Shown here piece after piece: positions 37,993-46,023 of a stretch of 64,000 bases of DNA. The stretch comes from Microbispora oryzae. GTDB taxonomy: Bacteria; Actinomycetota; Actinomycetes; Streptosporangiales; Streptosporangiaceae. Both the position numbers and the translations under genes were made by a program. Positions within the stretch are counted from its first letter, which is position 1. Each line of letters opens with the position of its first letter. Location of the stretch: NCBI RefSeq assembly GCF_017896165.1, contig NZ_JAFCNB010000003.1:1-64000 (forward strand), in the 5' to 3' direction. The notes under the pieces are model-generated. The model did not search any database, was not told the origin of the DNA, and was given only the letters and a program-made list of their open reading frames with translations.

Positions 37993-38340
37993 GTGGGTAG
38001 TGGCAACGCGATCCGTGGTAGCCGCGTCGGTGCCGGCCCCATGGGAGAGGCCGAGCGCGGCGAGGCCGCCCCCCGGGTTCGGGTCCCGTTCTGGTGCGCC
38101 AACATGCACGAGACGCGTCCGAGCTTCGCCAGCGACGCGCCCGTGCCCGAGTTCTGGGACTGCCCCCGCTGCGGACTGCCGGCGGGCCAGGACCAGGCGA
38201 ACCCCCCGGCTCCGCCCCGCAACGAGCCGTACAAGACGCACCTCGCGTACGTGAAGGAGCGTCGCAGCGACAAGGACGGCGCGCAGATCCTCGCCGAGGC
38301 GCTGGAGCGCCTGCGCTCCTCCTCGCGTCCGATCTACTAG
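37993..38340 (+). CDS. rbpA: RNA polymerase-binding protein RbpA
   Basis: The 115-residue product has the RbpA core: PFWCANMHETRPSFA, a second metal pair in WDCPRCGLPAGQD, and the sigma-interacting helix THLAYVKERRSDKDG. RbpA is an actinobacteria-specific activator that stabilises open complexes with principal sigma factors. GTG 37993 is used. The location after secG is conserved in the phylum and supports the taxonomic call. Confidence 0.95.
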   Translation: MGSGNAIRGSRVGAGPMGEAERGEAAPRVRVPFWCANMHETRPSFASDAPVPEFWDCPRCGLPAGQDQANPPAPPRNEPYKTHLAYVKERRSDKDGAQILAEALERLRSSSRPIY

Positions 38341-38395
38341 AGTCCCCGCCGGGATCCGGGCCGTACGGCCCGGGACGGGCATCGGGACGGCATCC

Positions 38396-38431
38396 GGGCT
38401 CCCTCCGCCACGGCGGACGGAGCCCGTTTCG
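38396..38431 (+). terminator. Terminator after rbpA
   Basis: GGGCTCC (38396-38402) pairs with GGAGCCC (38419-38425), extended inside by CCGCC/GGCGG, and followed by GTTTCG. It ends the rbpA transcript and faces the convergent amidohydrolase. Confidence 0.75.
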
Positions 38432-38469
38432 TCCTCAGGCCCCTCTCCTTTCAGGCCCGGGTGGCGGGC

Positions 38470-40074
38470 TCAGCCGTGCACCGGGACGCCGTCGACGAAC
38501 GTCGTCCGCACGCGGGTGGTCCAGATGTCCGCGGGGTCGAGCGTGAACGGGTCGCGGTCGAGCACGACGAGGTCGGCCGGGCGGCCCGCCTCGATCACGC
38601 CGGCGGGGGAGCGGTTCAGCCAGGCGGACCCCTCCGTGTACGCGGTCATGACGGTCCGCAGATCGAGGCTCTGCTCGGGCAGGAACGGCGTGCCCGCGGT
38701 GGGGTAGGAGGCGTGCACCGACCCGCCCGGCTCGGTGCGGTTCACCGCGACGTGCATGGCCTGGAGGGGATCGGCCGACGACACCGGCCAGTCGGAGCCC
38801 CCGGCGACGCGGGTGCCGTGCCGTACGAGATCGGCGAAGGGATACTGCCAGGAGGACCGCTGCTCGCCCAGGTAGGGGATGCACAGCTCGTCCATCTGGG
38901 CGTGGTGGGTCGCCCACAGCGGCTGGAGGTTCGCGGTCACGCCGAGCGCGGCGAAGCGCGGGACGTCCTGGGGCGTGATGATCTGCACGTGCGCGATGTG
39001 GTGCCGGTTGGCCGGGTCGGTGCCGGTCAGGGAGTCGAGTGCCTCCCGCACGGCGCGCTCGCCGATGGCGTGGAAGTGCACCTGGAAGCCGAGCGCGTCC
39101 AGTTCCTTGACATATCCGGTGAGCAGGGCCGGGTCGACGTACGACAGGCCGGTGCCGCCGCAGCGGCAGTACGGCTCGATGACGGCGGCGGTGAAGTTCT
39201 CCGGGATGCCGTCCTGCATGATCTTCACGGCCGAGGCGCGGAACCGGTCCAGGCCCTCCGCCAGGGCGCGCCGTTCGACCAGCTCGGGGATCTGCTCGGC
39301 GCCCCGGGTGCGGTCCCACCACAGGGCGCCCACGACGCGGGCCCTCAGCCGTCCGGCCGCCGCCGCGGACAGGTAGACGGGCAGCTGGTCGTCGGAGCCG
39401 GCGTAGGAGCCCACGATCGCGTCCTGCCAGCCGGTGACGCCGAGGGAGAACAGGTGCTCCTGGGCGTCGAGCAGGGCGGCGTGCAGGTCGTCGGGGGCCG
39501 GGCGCGGCGTGAGCAGGCCGACGAGGTCCATGGCGCCCTCGTGCAGCACACCGCTCGGCGTGCCGTCGGGGTCGCGCTCGATCCGCCCGTCCGCGGGATC
39601 GGGGGTGTCGCGGGTGATCCCGGCGAGCTCCAGCGCCCGGGAGTTGACCCAGGCCGCGTGATGGTCGCGCTGGATCAGGTACGCCGGGCGGTCGAGGAAG
39701 TCGAGCCGGGAGCGGTGGGGCAGTCCGTCGGGGAAGGCCGACATGTCCCATCCGCCGCCGTCGATCCACTCCCGGCCAGGGTGGGCCGCGGCGTACGCCG
39801 CCACCGCGGCGACGTAGGCGTCCGGCCCGTAGACCTCGGACAGGTCGCACCTGGCCCGCTCAAGCCCCGCCTGCACGGGGTGCACGTGCGCGTCGGTGAA
39901 CCCGGGCACCAGCAGTCCGCCGCCGAGGTCGACGGGCTCGGCGCGCGGCGACAGCCGTTCGAGGTCGGCCTGGGGGCCCACGGCGGCGATCACCCCGTCG
40001 CGGACGAGTACGGCCTCGGCGAAGCCGCCGGGGGTGAACGCGCGACCGCCGCGGAACAGGATGTGCGAGCTCAA
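38470..40074 (-). CDS. Amidohydrolase family protein (YtcJ-like)
   Basis: The 534-residue product is an Amidohydro_3 metal-dependent hydrolase: VPGFTDAHVHPVQAG gives the first HxH pair, FQVHFHAIGERAVREALD a further His, HHIAHVQIITPQD another, and GGSDWPVSSADPLQAMH the catalytic Asp. The start is a TTG at 40074, 15 bases past the stop of the FAD oxidoreductase gene, so the two form a minus-strand pair. The substrate is unknown; YtcJ-like enzymes are annotated broadly. Confidence 0.85.
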   Translation of the reverse strand: MSSHILFRGGRAFTPGGFAEAVLVRDGVIAAVGPQADLERLSPRAEPVDLGGGLLVPGFTDAHVHPVQAGLERARCDLSEVYGPDAYVAAVAAYAAAHPGREWIDGGGWDMSAFPDGLPHRSRLDFLDRPAYLIQRDHHAAWVNSRALELAGITRDTPDPADGRIERDPDGTPSGVLHEGAMDLVGLLTPRPAPDDLHAALLDAQEHLFSLGVTGWQDAIVGSYAGSDDQLPVYLSAAAAGRLRARVVGALWWDRTRGAEQIPELVERRALAEGLDRFRASAVKIMQDGIPENFTAAVIEPYCRCGGTGLSYVDPALLTGYVKELDALGFQVHFHAIGERAVREALDSLTGTDPANRHHIAHVQIITPQDVPRFAALGVTANLQPLWATHHAQMDELCIPYLGEQRSSWQYPFADLVRHGTRVAGGSDWPVSSADPLQAMHVAVNRTEPGGSVHASYPTAGTPFLPEQSLDLRTVMTAYTEGSAWLNRSPAGVIEAGRPADLVVLDRDPFTLDPADIWTTRVRTTFVDGVPVHG

Positions 40075-40089
40075 GCCGGCGCCCCTTCG

Positions 40090-41487
40090 TCAGTGACCGG
40101 TGATCATGTCGGCGATGCGGGCGAGCGCCGAGGTCCTGCGCATGCCCCTGCTCTCGCGCGCGTCGGCGAGACGGTACAGACGGTACATGGAATGCACGCC
40201 GAGCCAGCGCAGCGGCTCCGGCTCCCAGGCGCGCACCCGGCGCCCGGTCCACGGCAGCCGGGAGGTTTCGGTGTCCCGCCGCAGGACGAGGTCGCGCAGC
40301 GTCCGCCCGGCCAGGTTGGCGGCAGTCACCCCGTGGCCGGTGTACCCGCCGGCCCACCCGAGGCCGGTGCCGGGGTCCAGGTGCACGGCCGAGCACCAGT
40401 CGCGGGGCACGCCGAGCACCCCCGACCAGGCGTGCGCCACCCGGGCGTCCGCCACGGCGGGGAAGAACGAGGTCAGCAGCTCCCACAGCGCGCCGACCGT
40501 CCAGGCGTGCGTGTGGCCCCGGTCGTCGACGCGAGAGCCGTAGAGGTACGGCCGGCCGCGTCCGCCGAACGCGATCCGGTCGTCGGCGGTCCGCTGGGCG
40601 TACATGTAGTAGTGCGCCATGTCGCCGAGCAGCTCCCGGCCGTGCCACCCGAGCGCCGTCCAGACGTCCTCCGGCAGCGGCTCAGTGACGATCATCGAGC
40701 TGTTCATGGGCAGCCAGTCGCGGTGGTGCCCGGGGAGGGTCGCGGTGAACCCCTCGGTGCAGCGCAGCACGTGGGACGCGCGTACCGTCCCGTACGGCGT
40801 GATGGCCCGGCCGGGGGCGATCCGGACGACCGGGGTGCGCTCGTGCACCTCGACGCCGAGCCTGCGGACGGCCGCGGCGAGCCCGCGGGCCAGTTTGGCG
40901 GGCTGGACGCGGGCGCAGTGCGGCGTCCAGGTGGCACCGAGCGCGCCCGTCACGCGGAGCCGTCCGTCCAGCTCGTCCCGCGACAGCGGGCGCACGTCGT
41001 CCTCACCCCAGCCCCACTCACGCTGGCTCGCCAGCTCCTCCCGCAGCCGGGCGGCCTGGGCCGGGCCCCTGGCCACGGTGAGCAGGCCGCCCTTCACGAT
41101 GTCGGCGTCGACGCCCTCCTCGCCGGCGACCCGGATCACCTCGTCGACGCTCTCGAACATCGCGTGCTGGAACCGCCGGGCGGCGTCCCGGCCGTGGGTC
41201 CGCGCGTACCGGCCGGGTGACCCCGCGAGCGCGGCGGTGAGCCAGCCGCCGTTGCGGCCCGACGCCCCGAACCCGGCGAACTCCTTCTCCAGCACGACCA
41301 CCCGGAGCGAGGGATCGGCCTTCTTCAGGTAGTAGGCCGTCCACAGTCCGGTGTAGCCGGCTCCGACGATCGCCACGTCCGCCTCGCGGTCGCCGCCGAG
41401 CGGATCGCCCGGTTCCGGAACGCCAATGGATCGATACCAGAAGGACACCTCGCCGTTGACGAAGTCCGGGGACAGGGGAGCGTTCAT
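40090..41487 (-). CDS. FAD-dependent oxidoreductase (DAO family)
   Basis: The 465-residue product begins after a short leader with the dinucleotide-binding motif VAIVGAGYTGLWTAYYLKKA, followed by EKEFAGFGASGRNGGWLTAA, typical of DAO-type flavoenzymes that oxidise amines or imino acids. LGWAGGYTGHGVTAANLAGR near the C-terminus completes the FAD site. ATG 41487 is taken; an ATG three codons upstream is also possible. It is followed on the same strand by the amidohydrolase, so the two may act on one nitrogen compound. Confidence 0.85.
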   Translation of the reverse strand: MNAPLSPDFVNGEVSFWYRSIGVPEPGDPLGGDREADVAIVGAGYTGLWTAYYLKKADPSLRVVVLEKEFAGFGASGRNGGWLTAALAGSPGRYARTHGRDAARRFQHAMFESVDEVIRVAGEEGVDADIVKGGLLTVARGPAQAARLREELASQREWGWGEDDVRPLSRDELDGRLRVTGALGATWTPHCARVQPAKLARGLAAAVRRLGVEVHERTPVVRIAPGRAITPYGTVRASHVLRCTEGFTATLPGHHRDWLPMNSSMIVTEPLPEDVWTALGWHGRELLGDMAHYYMYAQRTADDRIAFGGRGRPYLYGSRVDDRGHTHAWTVGALWELLTSFFPAVADARVAHAWSGVLGVPRDWCSAVHLDPGTGLGWAGGYTGHGVTAANLAGRTLRDLVLRRDTETSRLPWTGRRVRAWEPEPLRWLGVHSMYRLYRLADARESRGMRRTSALARIADMITGH

Positions 41488-41683
41488 GGCACACATCCTG
41501 CTGTATCCGTGCTTCGAAGGACATATCACGACGGAAGTCGTCGGAGACGCGGCCTCTGGCCGCCGATAACAGCGGCTATATCGGGATGGATCATAAGGAA
41601 ACGGTCGGCTCACCGGTGTGTAGCAATCGCGTAACACCCCTCCGGCATGCTGAAGCCCGGCGTTAGGGAGGGAGCGGGTAGCG

Positions 41684-42481
41684 ATGGGGTTCTTCCGGAT
41701 CCGGACGACGGTGGACGAGCGGCCGGGGCGGCTCGCCTCGCTCGCGGCGGCGCTCGCGGACAAGGGCGGGAACATCCTCGGCCTGTCGGTGCAGCCCGAC
41801 ACGGACGGCACCGTGGACGAGTTCGTCACCGACATCCCCGCCTCGCCCGCCGCCGTGCGGGAGGCCCTGGAGGCCGCGGGCGGACGCCGGGTCCAGATCG
41901 TGCCCGCGACGGCGCACGAGCTCACCGACGAGCCGACCCGCGCGCTGCTGCTGGCCGCCCGCCTGCGCTCGGCCCCGTGGCGGCTGCCGGAGATCCTCGC
42001 CGAGCTGCTGCGGGCCGACGACGCCCGCTGGGTGTACGGGAGAGACGCGACGGTGGGCGAACTGCCCGACCCGACCCTGCTGGTGGTGCCCGTGGCGCCG
42101 CGGCGGTCGATCCGGCTGCGCCGGTCGGGCCTGCCGTTCACGCTCACCGAGGCGGCCCGCGCGGCGGCGATGGTGCGGCTCGCCCAGCCCCCCGCCGACG
42201 CCACGCCGGCCGAGGGCCCGATGCGGCTGGCCGACGGAGCCGAAGTCGTCATCAAGACGCTCACCCCCGTCTACCGCGAGGCCGTGCGCGACCTGCACGA
42301 GCGGTGCTCGCCGGACAGCCGCAGGCTGCGCTACTTCACCTCGGCCCCGGCCCTGTCGCCCCGGCTGTTCGACCAGCTGTGCGACCGGGGCAAGGGGCAG
42401 TCGCTGGTCGCCGGGCACGACGGTCAGGTGGTGGCGATCGCCAGCCCCACCGTGACAGACTCATCTATGCAAGGCGCATAG
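41684..42481 (+). pseudogene. ACT domain-GNAT fusion gene truncated by element integration
   Basis: Residues 1-75 are an ACT domain (FFRIRTTVDERPGRLASLAA and GGNILGLSVQ). After a linker, residues 175-255 match the start of a GNAT acetyltransferase (VVIKTLTPVYREAVRDLHER, RRLRYFTSAPALS). The GNAT domain then stops: after QVVAIAS comes a short unrelated tail and a stop at 42481, before the acetyl-CoA-binding loop. A complete GNAT domain would need about 80 more residues. The break coincides with the start of the integrated element, so this is the 5' part of a chromosomal gene split by integration. The promoter and ribosome site (GGGAGGGAG before ATG 41684) are intact, so a truncated ACT-containing protein may still be made. 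Confidence 0.75.
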
Positions 42482-42500
42482 GTGAACCTGTCACGGTTGG
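42430..42500. other. Probable attL junction of the integrated element
   Basis: Recognisable chromosomal coding sequence ends at about 42446 (QVVAIAS) and element sequence follows. An imperfect 49-base palindrome centred on 42473 lies at the junction: ACCGTGACAG (42449-42458) with CTGTCACGGT (42488-42497), and TATGC (42466-42470) with GCATA (42476-42480). Large serine integrases recombine at about 50-base sites of partial dyad symmetry, and the integrase gene begins 330 bases away. The exact crossover dinucleotide needs the empty site or attR. Confidence 0.55.
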
Positions 42501-42601
42501 TAACCATCTAGGTCATAGCCCTGTGCTGTGACGGTTCATCGGCGTGTCCGTCCTACGCTGTGGGCACACTCGCCCTGTCACACAGCGCGATTGGAGACCT
42601 G

Positions 42602-42796
42602 ATGGAAACCCCCGACCAGGCTCGCGCGGCCCTGAGAGCCACGCAGGGCCACGAAACCCCCGCCTCGCGGCCCGAGAGTCGCGGCACGGCGAGTTCGGCC
42701 GCCTGTGCGCGGCGCAGGGCCCCGGTTCCCGCCGCCGCTCGGCGGGCGACCGTCGCCGCCGGCCTACCGCTGCCCCCGGTAAAGGCGGTCGCCTGA
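42602..42796 (+). CDS. Small Ala/Arg-rich hypothetical protein before the integrase
   Basis: A 64-residue product starting METPDQARAALRATQGHETP. ATG 42602 follows GGAGACC (42593-42599). It ends 28 bases before the integrase and would be co-transcribed. Its position suggests a recombination directionality factor, but nothing in the sequence shows this; it is a possible target for that search only. Confidence 0.45.
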   Translation: METPDQARAALRATQGHETPASRPESRGTASSAACARRRAPVPAAARRATVAAGLPLPPVKAVA

Positions 42797-42824
42797 CAAC
42801 TGAATAGCGGAATCGAAACCCCTG

Positions 42825-44285
42825 ATGAGAAGGCAACAGAAAAGAACCGGCCTGCGGTGGGGACTCTACGCGCGCATATCCAAGGACAAAAATAAAGGCA
42901 CCGAGGATGAGGGCGAGAGCGTAGAAAACCAGCTCGCAAAGTTACGCGAATACGTTGCGGAGAAAGACCCGCATGGGGAGATCGTCAAAGTCTACGTAGA
43001 CAACGACATTCCCGCCTCGGGCAGGATGACCAAACGCAAGATTCGTGACGACTTTGACCAGATGCGGGACGATGCCCGCGCGGGCGCGGTGCAGGCCGTC
43101 GCGGCCTGGCACCTCGACCGGTACACCCGCCGGCCGCGCGAACTTGAGGACATGCTCGACATCTACGACGAGCACGGAACCCTGTTCCACTGCAAGACAG
43201 GCGATATCAACCTCGCCACGTCGACCGGTCGGGCAATGGGCCGGATGCTCGTCACGTGGGGCGCATACGAGGGCGACCTAAAAATCGAGCGCATGGAGCT
43301 CGCCTATGAAAACAGGGCGAGAAGCGGAAAGGCGCACAGCGGCGGCATGCGGTGCTATGGATATACCGACGACAATTCGGCTCTGATCGACGACGAGGTC
43401 GCGATCATCCGGGAAATGGCCGAGCGGATTTTGCCCCCTCAGCCCGAGTCGGTGCGGAGCCTGTGCCGCGACTTGCAAGAGCGCGGCATTCTCACTGTGA
43501 CCGGGCGTCCGTTCACGCCGACGACGATCATGCGGCTACTGAGAAATCACAGGCTGCGCGGCGCCCGCACCTATCACGAGGAAGTCGTCGCCGAGGATGC
43601 GTTCCCGCGCGTCTTCACCGACGAGGAACACGCGCAGATCATGGCGTTCCTGAACGATGGAAGCCGCAAGACGTTCGACGAGCCGCGCCGCCGGTACCTG
43701 CTGTCAGGCGGAATCGCAATCTGCGGGTTATGTGAAAGCAAACTGCAGGCACAGCCGAGCAACTCGGGCCGCCGCGGTTACGTCTGCCGTACGTCTGTTC
43801 CGTACGGCGGGTGCGGGAAAATCCGCATCCAGGGCGAGGCGTTCGACAATTACGTCGCGGCCGAGGTCCTCGCCCGGTTCGCGAGTCCCAAGGTTCGCCG
43901 TCAGGTGATGGCGGCGGCCGCCGGCGACGGTGCCTCGGTCGCGATGGAACTCGGGCGGGTCGACGAGCGGCTCGCCGAGCTCGGCCGTGATTGGGCCCGG
44001 GGCACCCTCGATCGGGTCGCGCTGGAAGCCGCGCAGAACGAGCTACAGCGCGAGCGGCGGCGGCTGCAGCAGGCGATGCGCGATCGTGAGCGGGTGTCGT
44101 CGCTGCCGGTCGCGATGCCGACGACGCCGGCGGCCCTGGCCGAGTGGTGGACGGCGCCGACGACGACGCTCGACCAGCAGCGGGACCTGATTTTGACCGT
44201 TCTTGATCATGTGTCGGTCGGGCCGAGCGTCCGGCGGGGGTTCAACGGGTTTGAGCCTGACCGGCTTGCCTTCGTTTGGAAATGA
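42825..44285 (+). CDS. Large serine recombinase (integrase)
   Basis: The 486-residue product has the resolvase N-terminal catalytic domain with WGLYARISKDKN holding the nucleophile Ser19 and YARIS arginine, then AAWHLDRYTRRPRELEDML and STGRAMGRMLVTWGAYEGDL. A recombinase domain follows (about 190-290), then a zinc ribbon (CGLCESKLQAQ with later cysteines in YVCRTSVPYGGCGKI) and a coiled coil (about 375-425). This is the phiC31/Bxb1 type of integrase that catalyses directional insertion without host factors. It is the first large gene of the element, next to the junction, as expected for the enzyme that inserted it. Confidence 0.95.
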   Translation: MRRQQKRTGLRWGLYARISKDKNKGTEDEGESVENQLAKLREYVAEKDPHGEIVKVYVDNDIPASGRMTKRKIRDDFDQMRDDARAGAVQAVAAWHLDRYTRRPRELEDMLDIYDEHGTLFHCKTGDINLATSTGRAMGRMLVTWGAYEGDLKIERMELAYENRARSGKAHSGGMRCYGYTDDNSALIDDEVAIIREMAERILPPQPESVRSLCRDLQERGILTVTGRPFTPTTIMRLLRNHRLRGARTYHEEVVAEDAFPRVFTDEEHAQIMAFLNDGSRKTFDEPRRRYLLSGGIAICGLCESKLQAQPSNSGRRGYVCRTSVPYGGCGKIRIQGEAFDNYVAAEVLARFASPKVRRQVMAAAAGDGASVAMELGRVDERLAELGRDWARGTLDRVALEAAQNELQRERRRLQQAMRDRERVSSLPVAMPTTPAALAEWWTAPTTTLDQQRDLILTVLDHVSVGPSVRRGFNGFEPDRLAFVWK

Positions 44286-44294
44286 CCCTGGAAA

Positions 44295-44331
44295 CGGTAA
44301 CGAAACGGTAAAGTAGAGAAACGTACGGTAG
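44295..44331 (+). repeat. Three ACGGTA repeats in a promoter-like region after the integrase
   Basis: ACGGTA occurs at 44295-44300, 44306-44311 and 44326-44331, and AACGT/ACGTT flanks form an inverted repeat at about 44321-44341. The region is AT-rich for this genome and lies 94 bases before the small gene at 44425. It looks like a promoter with operator sites. Confidence 0.45.
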
Positions 44332-44424
44332 TAGAACGTTCACCCTTTGTGTTCTAGGCAGGAGTCCCCGGGAGGATGACGGCCGCCCTGAGCCCGCTTT
44401 CGCGAGCACCAGGGAGAGCAAGTG

Positions 44425-44583
44425 ATGATCACAGCCGAGGACCTGACCGCGATGATCGAAGCCGCATTGGAACGTTCCTCCGACGCCGAGGTCAGCGACG
44501 AGGCGGTCGTGCGCGCGGTCCAGATCTGGAGCGGCTGCGGCCGGCAGGACACAGGGGGGGTTGTCCTGCCGCCGCACCCTTGA
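44425..44583 (+). CDS. Small hypothetical protein (52 residues)
   Basis: ATG 44425 follows AGGGAGAG (44411-44418) and opens a frame for MITAEDLTAMIEAALERSSD, continuing with EVSDEAVVRAVQIW and a Gly/Pro-rich end; TGA at 44581-44583. It is acidic and helix-rich. A strong terminator follows 38 bases later. No family is recognised. Confidence 0.5.
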   Translation: MITAEDLTAMIEAALERSSDAEVSDEAVVRAVQIWSGCGRQDTGGVVLPPHP

Positions 44584-44620
44584 CGCCGCCCACTACCTCG
44601 CCCGACACGCGCGAAACCGA

Positions 44621-44663
44621 ACGGCCCCGAAGATTTTTCTTTACCTTCGGGGCCGTTTCGTTT
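44621..44663. terminator. Strong intrinsic terminator
   Basis: ACGGCCCCGAAG (44621-44632) pairs perfectly with CTTCGGGGCCGT (44645-44656) and is followed by TTCGTTT. It separates the integrase region from the first repeated promoter module. Confidence 0.85.
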
Positions 44664-44689
44664 GCGCAGCTCAAACCCTCGGAAGGGTG

Positions 44690-44735
44690 GTAACCGTTGC
44701 GCGTGTTTCTCATACGGGTGTAGCGTCCGTCGTGC
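44690..44735 (+). promoter_or_regulatory. Repeated promoter module, copy 1
   Basis: The sequence GTAACCGTTGCGC is followed by CATACGGGTG-TAGCGT (-10 at 44721-44726) and CCGTCGTGCA. The candidate -35 TTGCGC (44697-44702) is 18 bases from the -10. It shares GTAAC, the -35, the palindromic TAC-N4-GTAG block and TCGTGCA with the modules at 57616 and 58883. It drives the small genes starting at 44757. Confidence 0.65.
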
Positions 44736-44756
44736 ACCCGTGGAAAGGAGCACGGC

Positions 44757-44867
44757 ATGTCGCTCGCCGACCTGCTGCAAGACCCCGACTTCTACGACCG
44801 CGTAGACGAGTGGGCCGACGACCGGTACGACCACCTGATCGAAACCGACCCTGACCAGGGGGTTTGA
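44757..44867 (+). CDS. Very small acidic protein (36 residues)
   Basis: ATG 44757 with GGAAAGGAG just upstream encodes MSLADLLQDPDFYDRVDEWA and a further 16 residues ending in DPDQGV. The TGA shares its A with the next ATG (TGATG), so the pair is coupled. The product is highly acidic; a regulator- or nuclease-inhibiting mimic is possible but unsupported. Confidence 0.6.
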   Translation: MSLADLLQDPDFYDRVDEWADDRYDHLIETDPDQGV

Positions 44868-45106
44868 TGCTGCCCCTCATCCGGCGCCGTCGCCTGCGCG
44901 CCCGGTCGCTGCGGCCCGGCGACTACATCCATTACCCCTGCGCGGGCTGCCGCGTCGTCAAGATCCACGAGCGTAGCCGCCGCACGGTCGGGATCGAGTG
45001 CGAGCTCGACTCGGGCGTCGCTATGTTCGCCTCTCACCCTCCGCGGCGACGCCTCGACGTCACCCGCACCTATCGCGGCCTGCGTCGCCTCATCCCTGTT
45101 CTGTGA
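44867..45106 (+). CDS. Small basic hypothetical protein
   Basis: A 79-residue Arg-rich protein, coupled to the preceding ORF by a shared base. The central part (LRPGDYIHYPCAGCRVVKIH and VGIECELDSGVAMFA) suggests a small beta-barrel, SH3-like fold. The ends are strongly basic, which fits nucleic-acid binding. Family unknown. Confidence 0.6.
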   Translation: MLPLIRRRRLRARSLRPGDYIHYPCAGCRVVKIHERSRRTVGIECELDSGVAMFASHPPRRRLDVTRTYRGLRRLIPVL

Positions 45107-45118
45107 GGAGGTACCCCC

Positions 45119-45949
45119 GTGACGCGTATCGCGTTCCTCGCGGCCGGCCGTACCGGCCCTAACCCCCGCATTCACGAGCTGCACGAACTCGCCCTCATCG
45201 AGCGCACCCCCGGCGGCGCCGAGCGCCTGTCACTGTGGCGGCTACGGCCGCAGCGCCTGCCCGACGCCGACGCCGAACACCTGCGCCGCACCCGGTATTT
45301 CGATCAGCCGACCGCCGCGCACTCGGCCGCCGCGATCGACGTCAACCTCGGCACGCCCTCGCCCGTCGACCCGCGGCTGCTCGCCGCCGACCTCGCGAGC
45401 CGGCTGTTCGGCGCCGAGGTCGTCACGTGCGACCCGGGCCGCGATCTGCCGTTCATCGGCGCGTGGCTTGAGGCGCACAACCAGCTACCCGGATGGCGGC
45501 GATCGGCCGACGTCACCTCGGCGGCCGCCGGGCTGCTCGCCGGGATCATGCACACCTCGCGCAACGACGCCCGCGGATGCGTCGTCGACTGGCGGCCGCT
45601 CGGCGACGATTGGGACGCCGAGCGGCTCGCCGTGTCGCTCGGCGTACTCGCGGCCCCCGATCCCGAGCTGCCCTGTCACGCGCTGCGCCGGGCCGACCTC
45701 GCCCGCCGCCTATACGACGCGGTGCACTACGGCCCGCCGCTCGACCTGTCGCTGCCGGCGCCGCCTGATCCCGAGCCGCCCGCTGAGCTCGCCGGCGACG
45801 CCCTCGCCGAGGGCCTCGACGACGGCCTCGGCCTCGCGGGCGAGGACACCACGCATAGCGACGACGGCGATCACAGCAGGCGGCGCGACCGGCTCGTCGC
45901 TGTCGACCCCGCCGCGGCGACGACCGTACTGCCCGCGCCGCAACACTGA
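45119..45949 (+). CDS. DnaQ-like exonuclease homologue lacking catalytic residues
   Basis: The 276-residue product follows the layout of actinobacterial DEDDh exonucleases: a first strand plus TG turn (IAFLAAGRTGPNPRIHELHE), LSLWRLRPQRLPDADAEHLR, a GAEVVTCDPGRDLPFIGAWL block and HNQLPGWRRSADVTSAAAGL. In active members the first motif reads like FLDTETTG, but here Asp and Glu are replaced by Ala-Ala-Gly, so two metal ligands are gone. The third-motif Asp remains. The C-terminal 70 residues are Pro/Asp-rich. It is likely a catalytically dead, binding or structural derivative. GTG 45119 has a strong GAGGAGGT site. Confidence 0.6.
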   Translation: MTRIAFLAAGRTGPNPRIHELHELALIERTPGGAERLSLWRLRPQRLPDADAEHLRRTRYFDQPTAAHSAAAIDVNLGTPSPVDPRLLAADLASRLFGAEVVTCDPGRDLPFIGAWLEAHNQLPGWRRSADVTSAAAGLLAGIMHTSRNDARGCVVDWRPLGDDWDAERLAVSLGVLAAPDPELPCHALRRADLARRLYDAVHYGPPLDLSLPAPPDPEPPAELAGDALAEGLDDGLGLAGEDTTHSDDGDHSRRRDRLVAVDPAAATTVLPAPQH

Positions 45950-46023
45950 CCCCGCCCGTACAACCGTTACCCCGCAAGGCAACGGGAAACGGCACCCGAC
46001 GAAACATCAATGGAGAAACGCAA

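Noticed and set aside
38461-41220. Long plus-strand open frame opposite the amidohydrolase and oxidoreductase
   Set aside because: Both minus-strand genes have intact catalytic motifs; the opposing frame has reverse-strand composition only.
42430-42600. tRNA gene at the integration junction
   Set aside because: No cloverleaf, T-arm consensus or CCA end could be found, and the integrase is a serine type that commonly uses protein-coding targets.
42602-42796. Excisionase or recombination directionality factor
   Set aside because: Position is suggestive, but the Ala/Arg-rich sequence shows no helix-turn-helix or known directionality-factor pattern.
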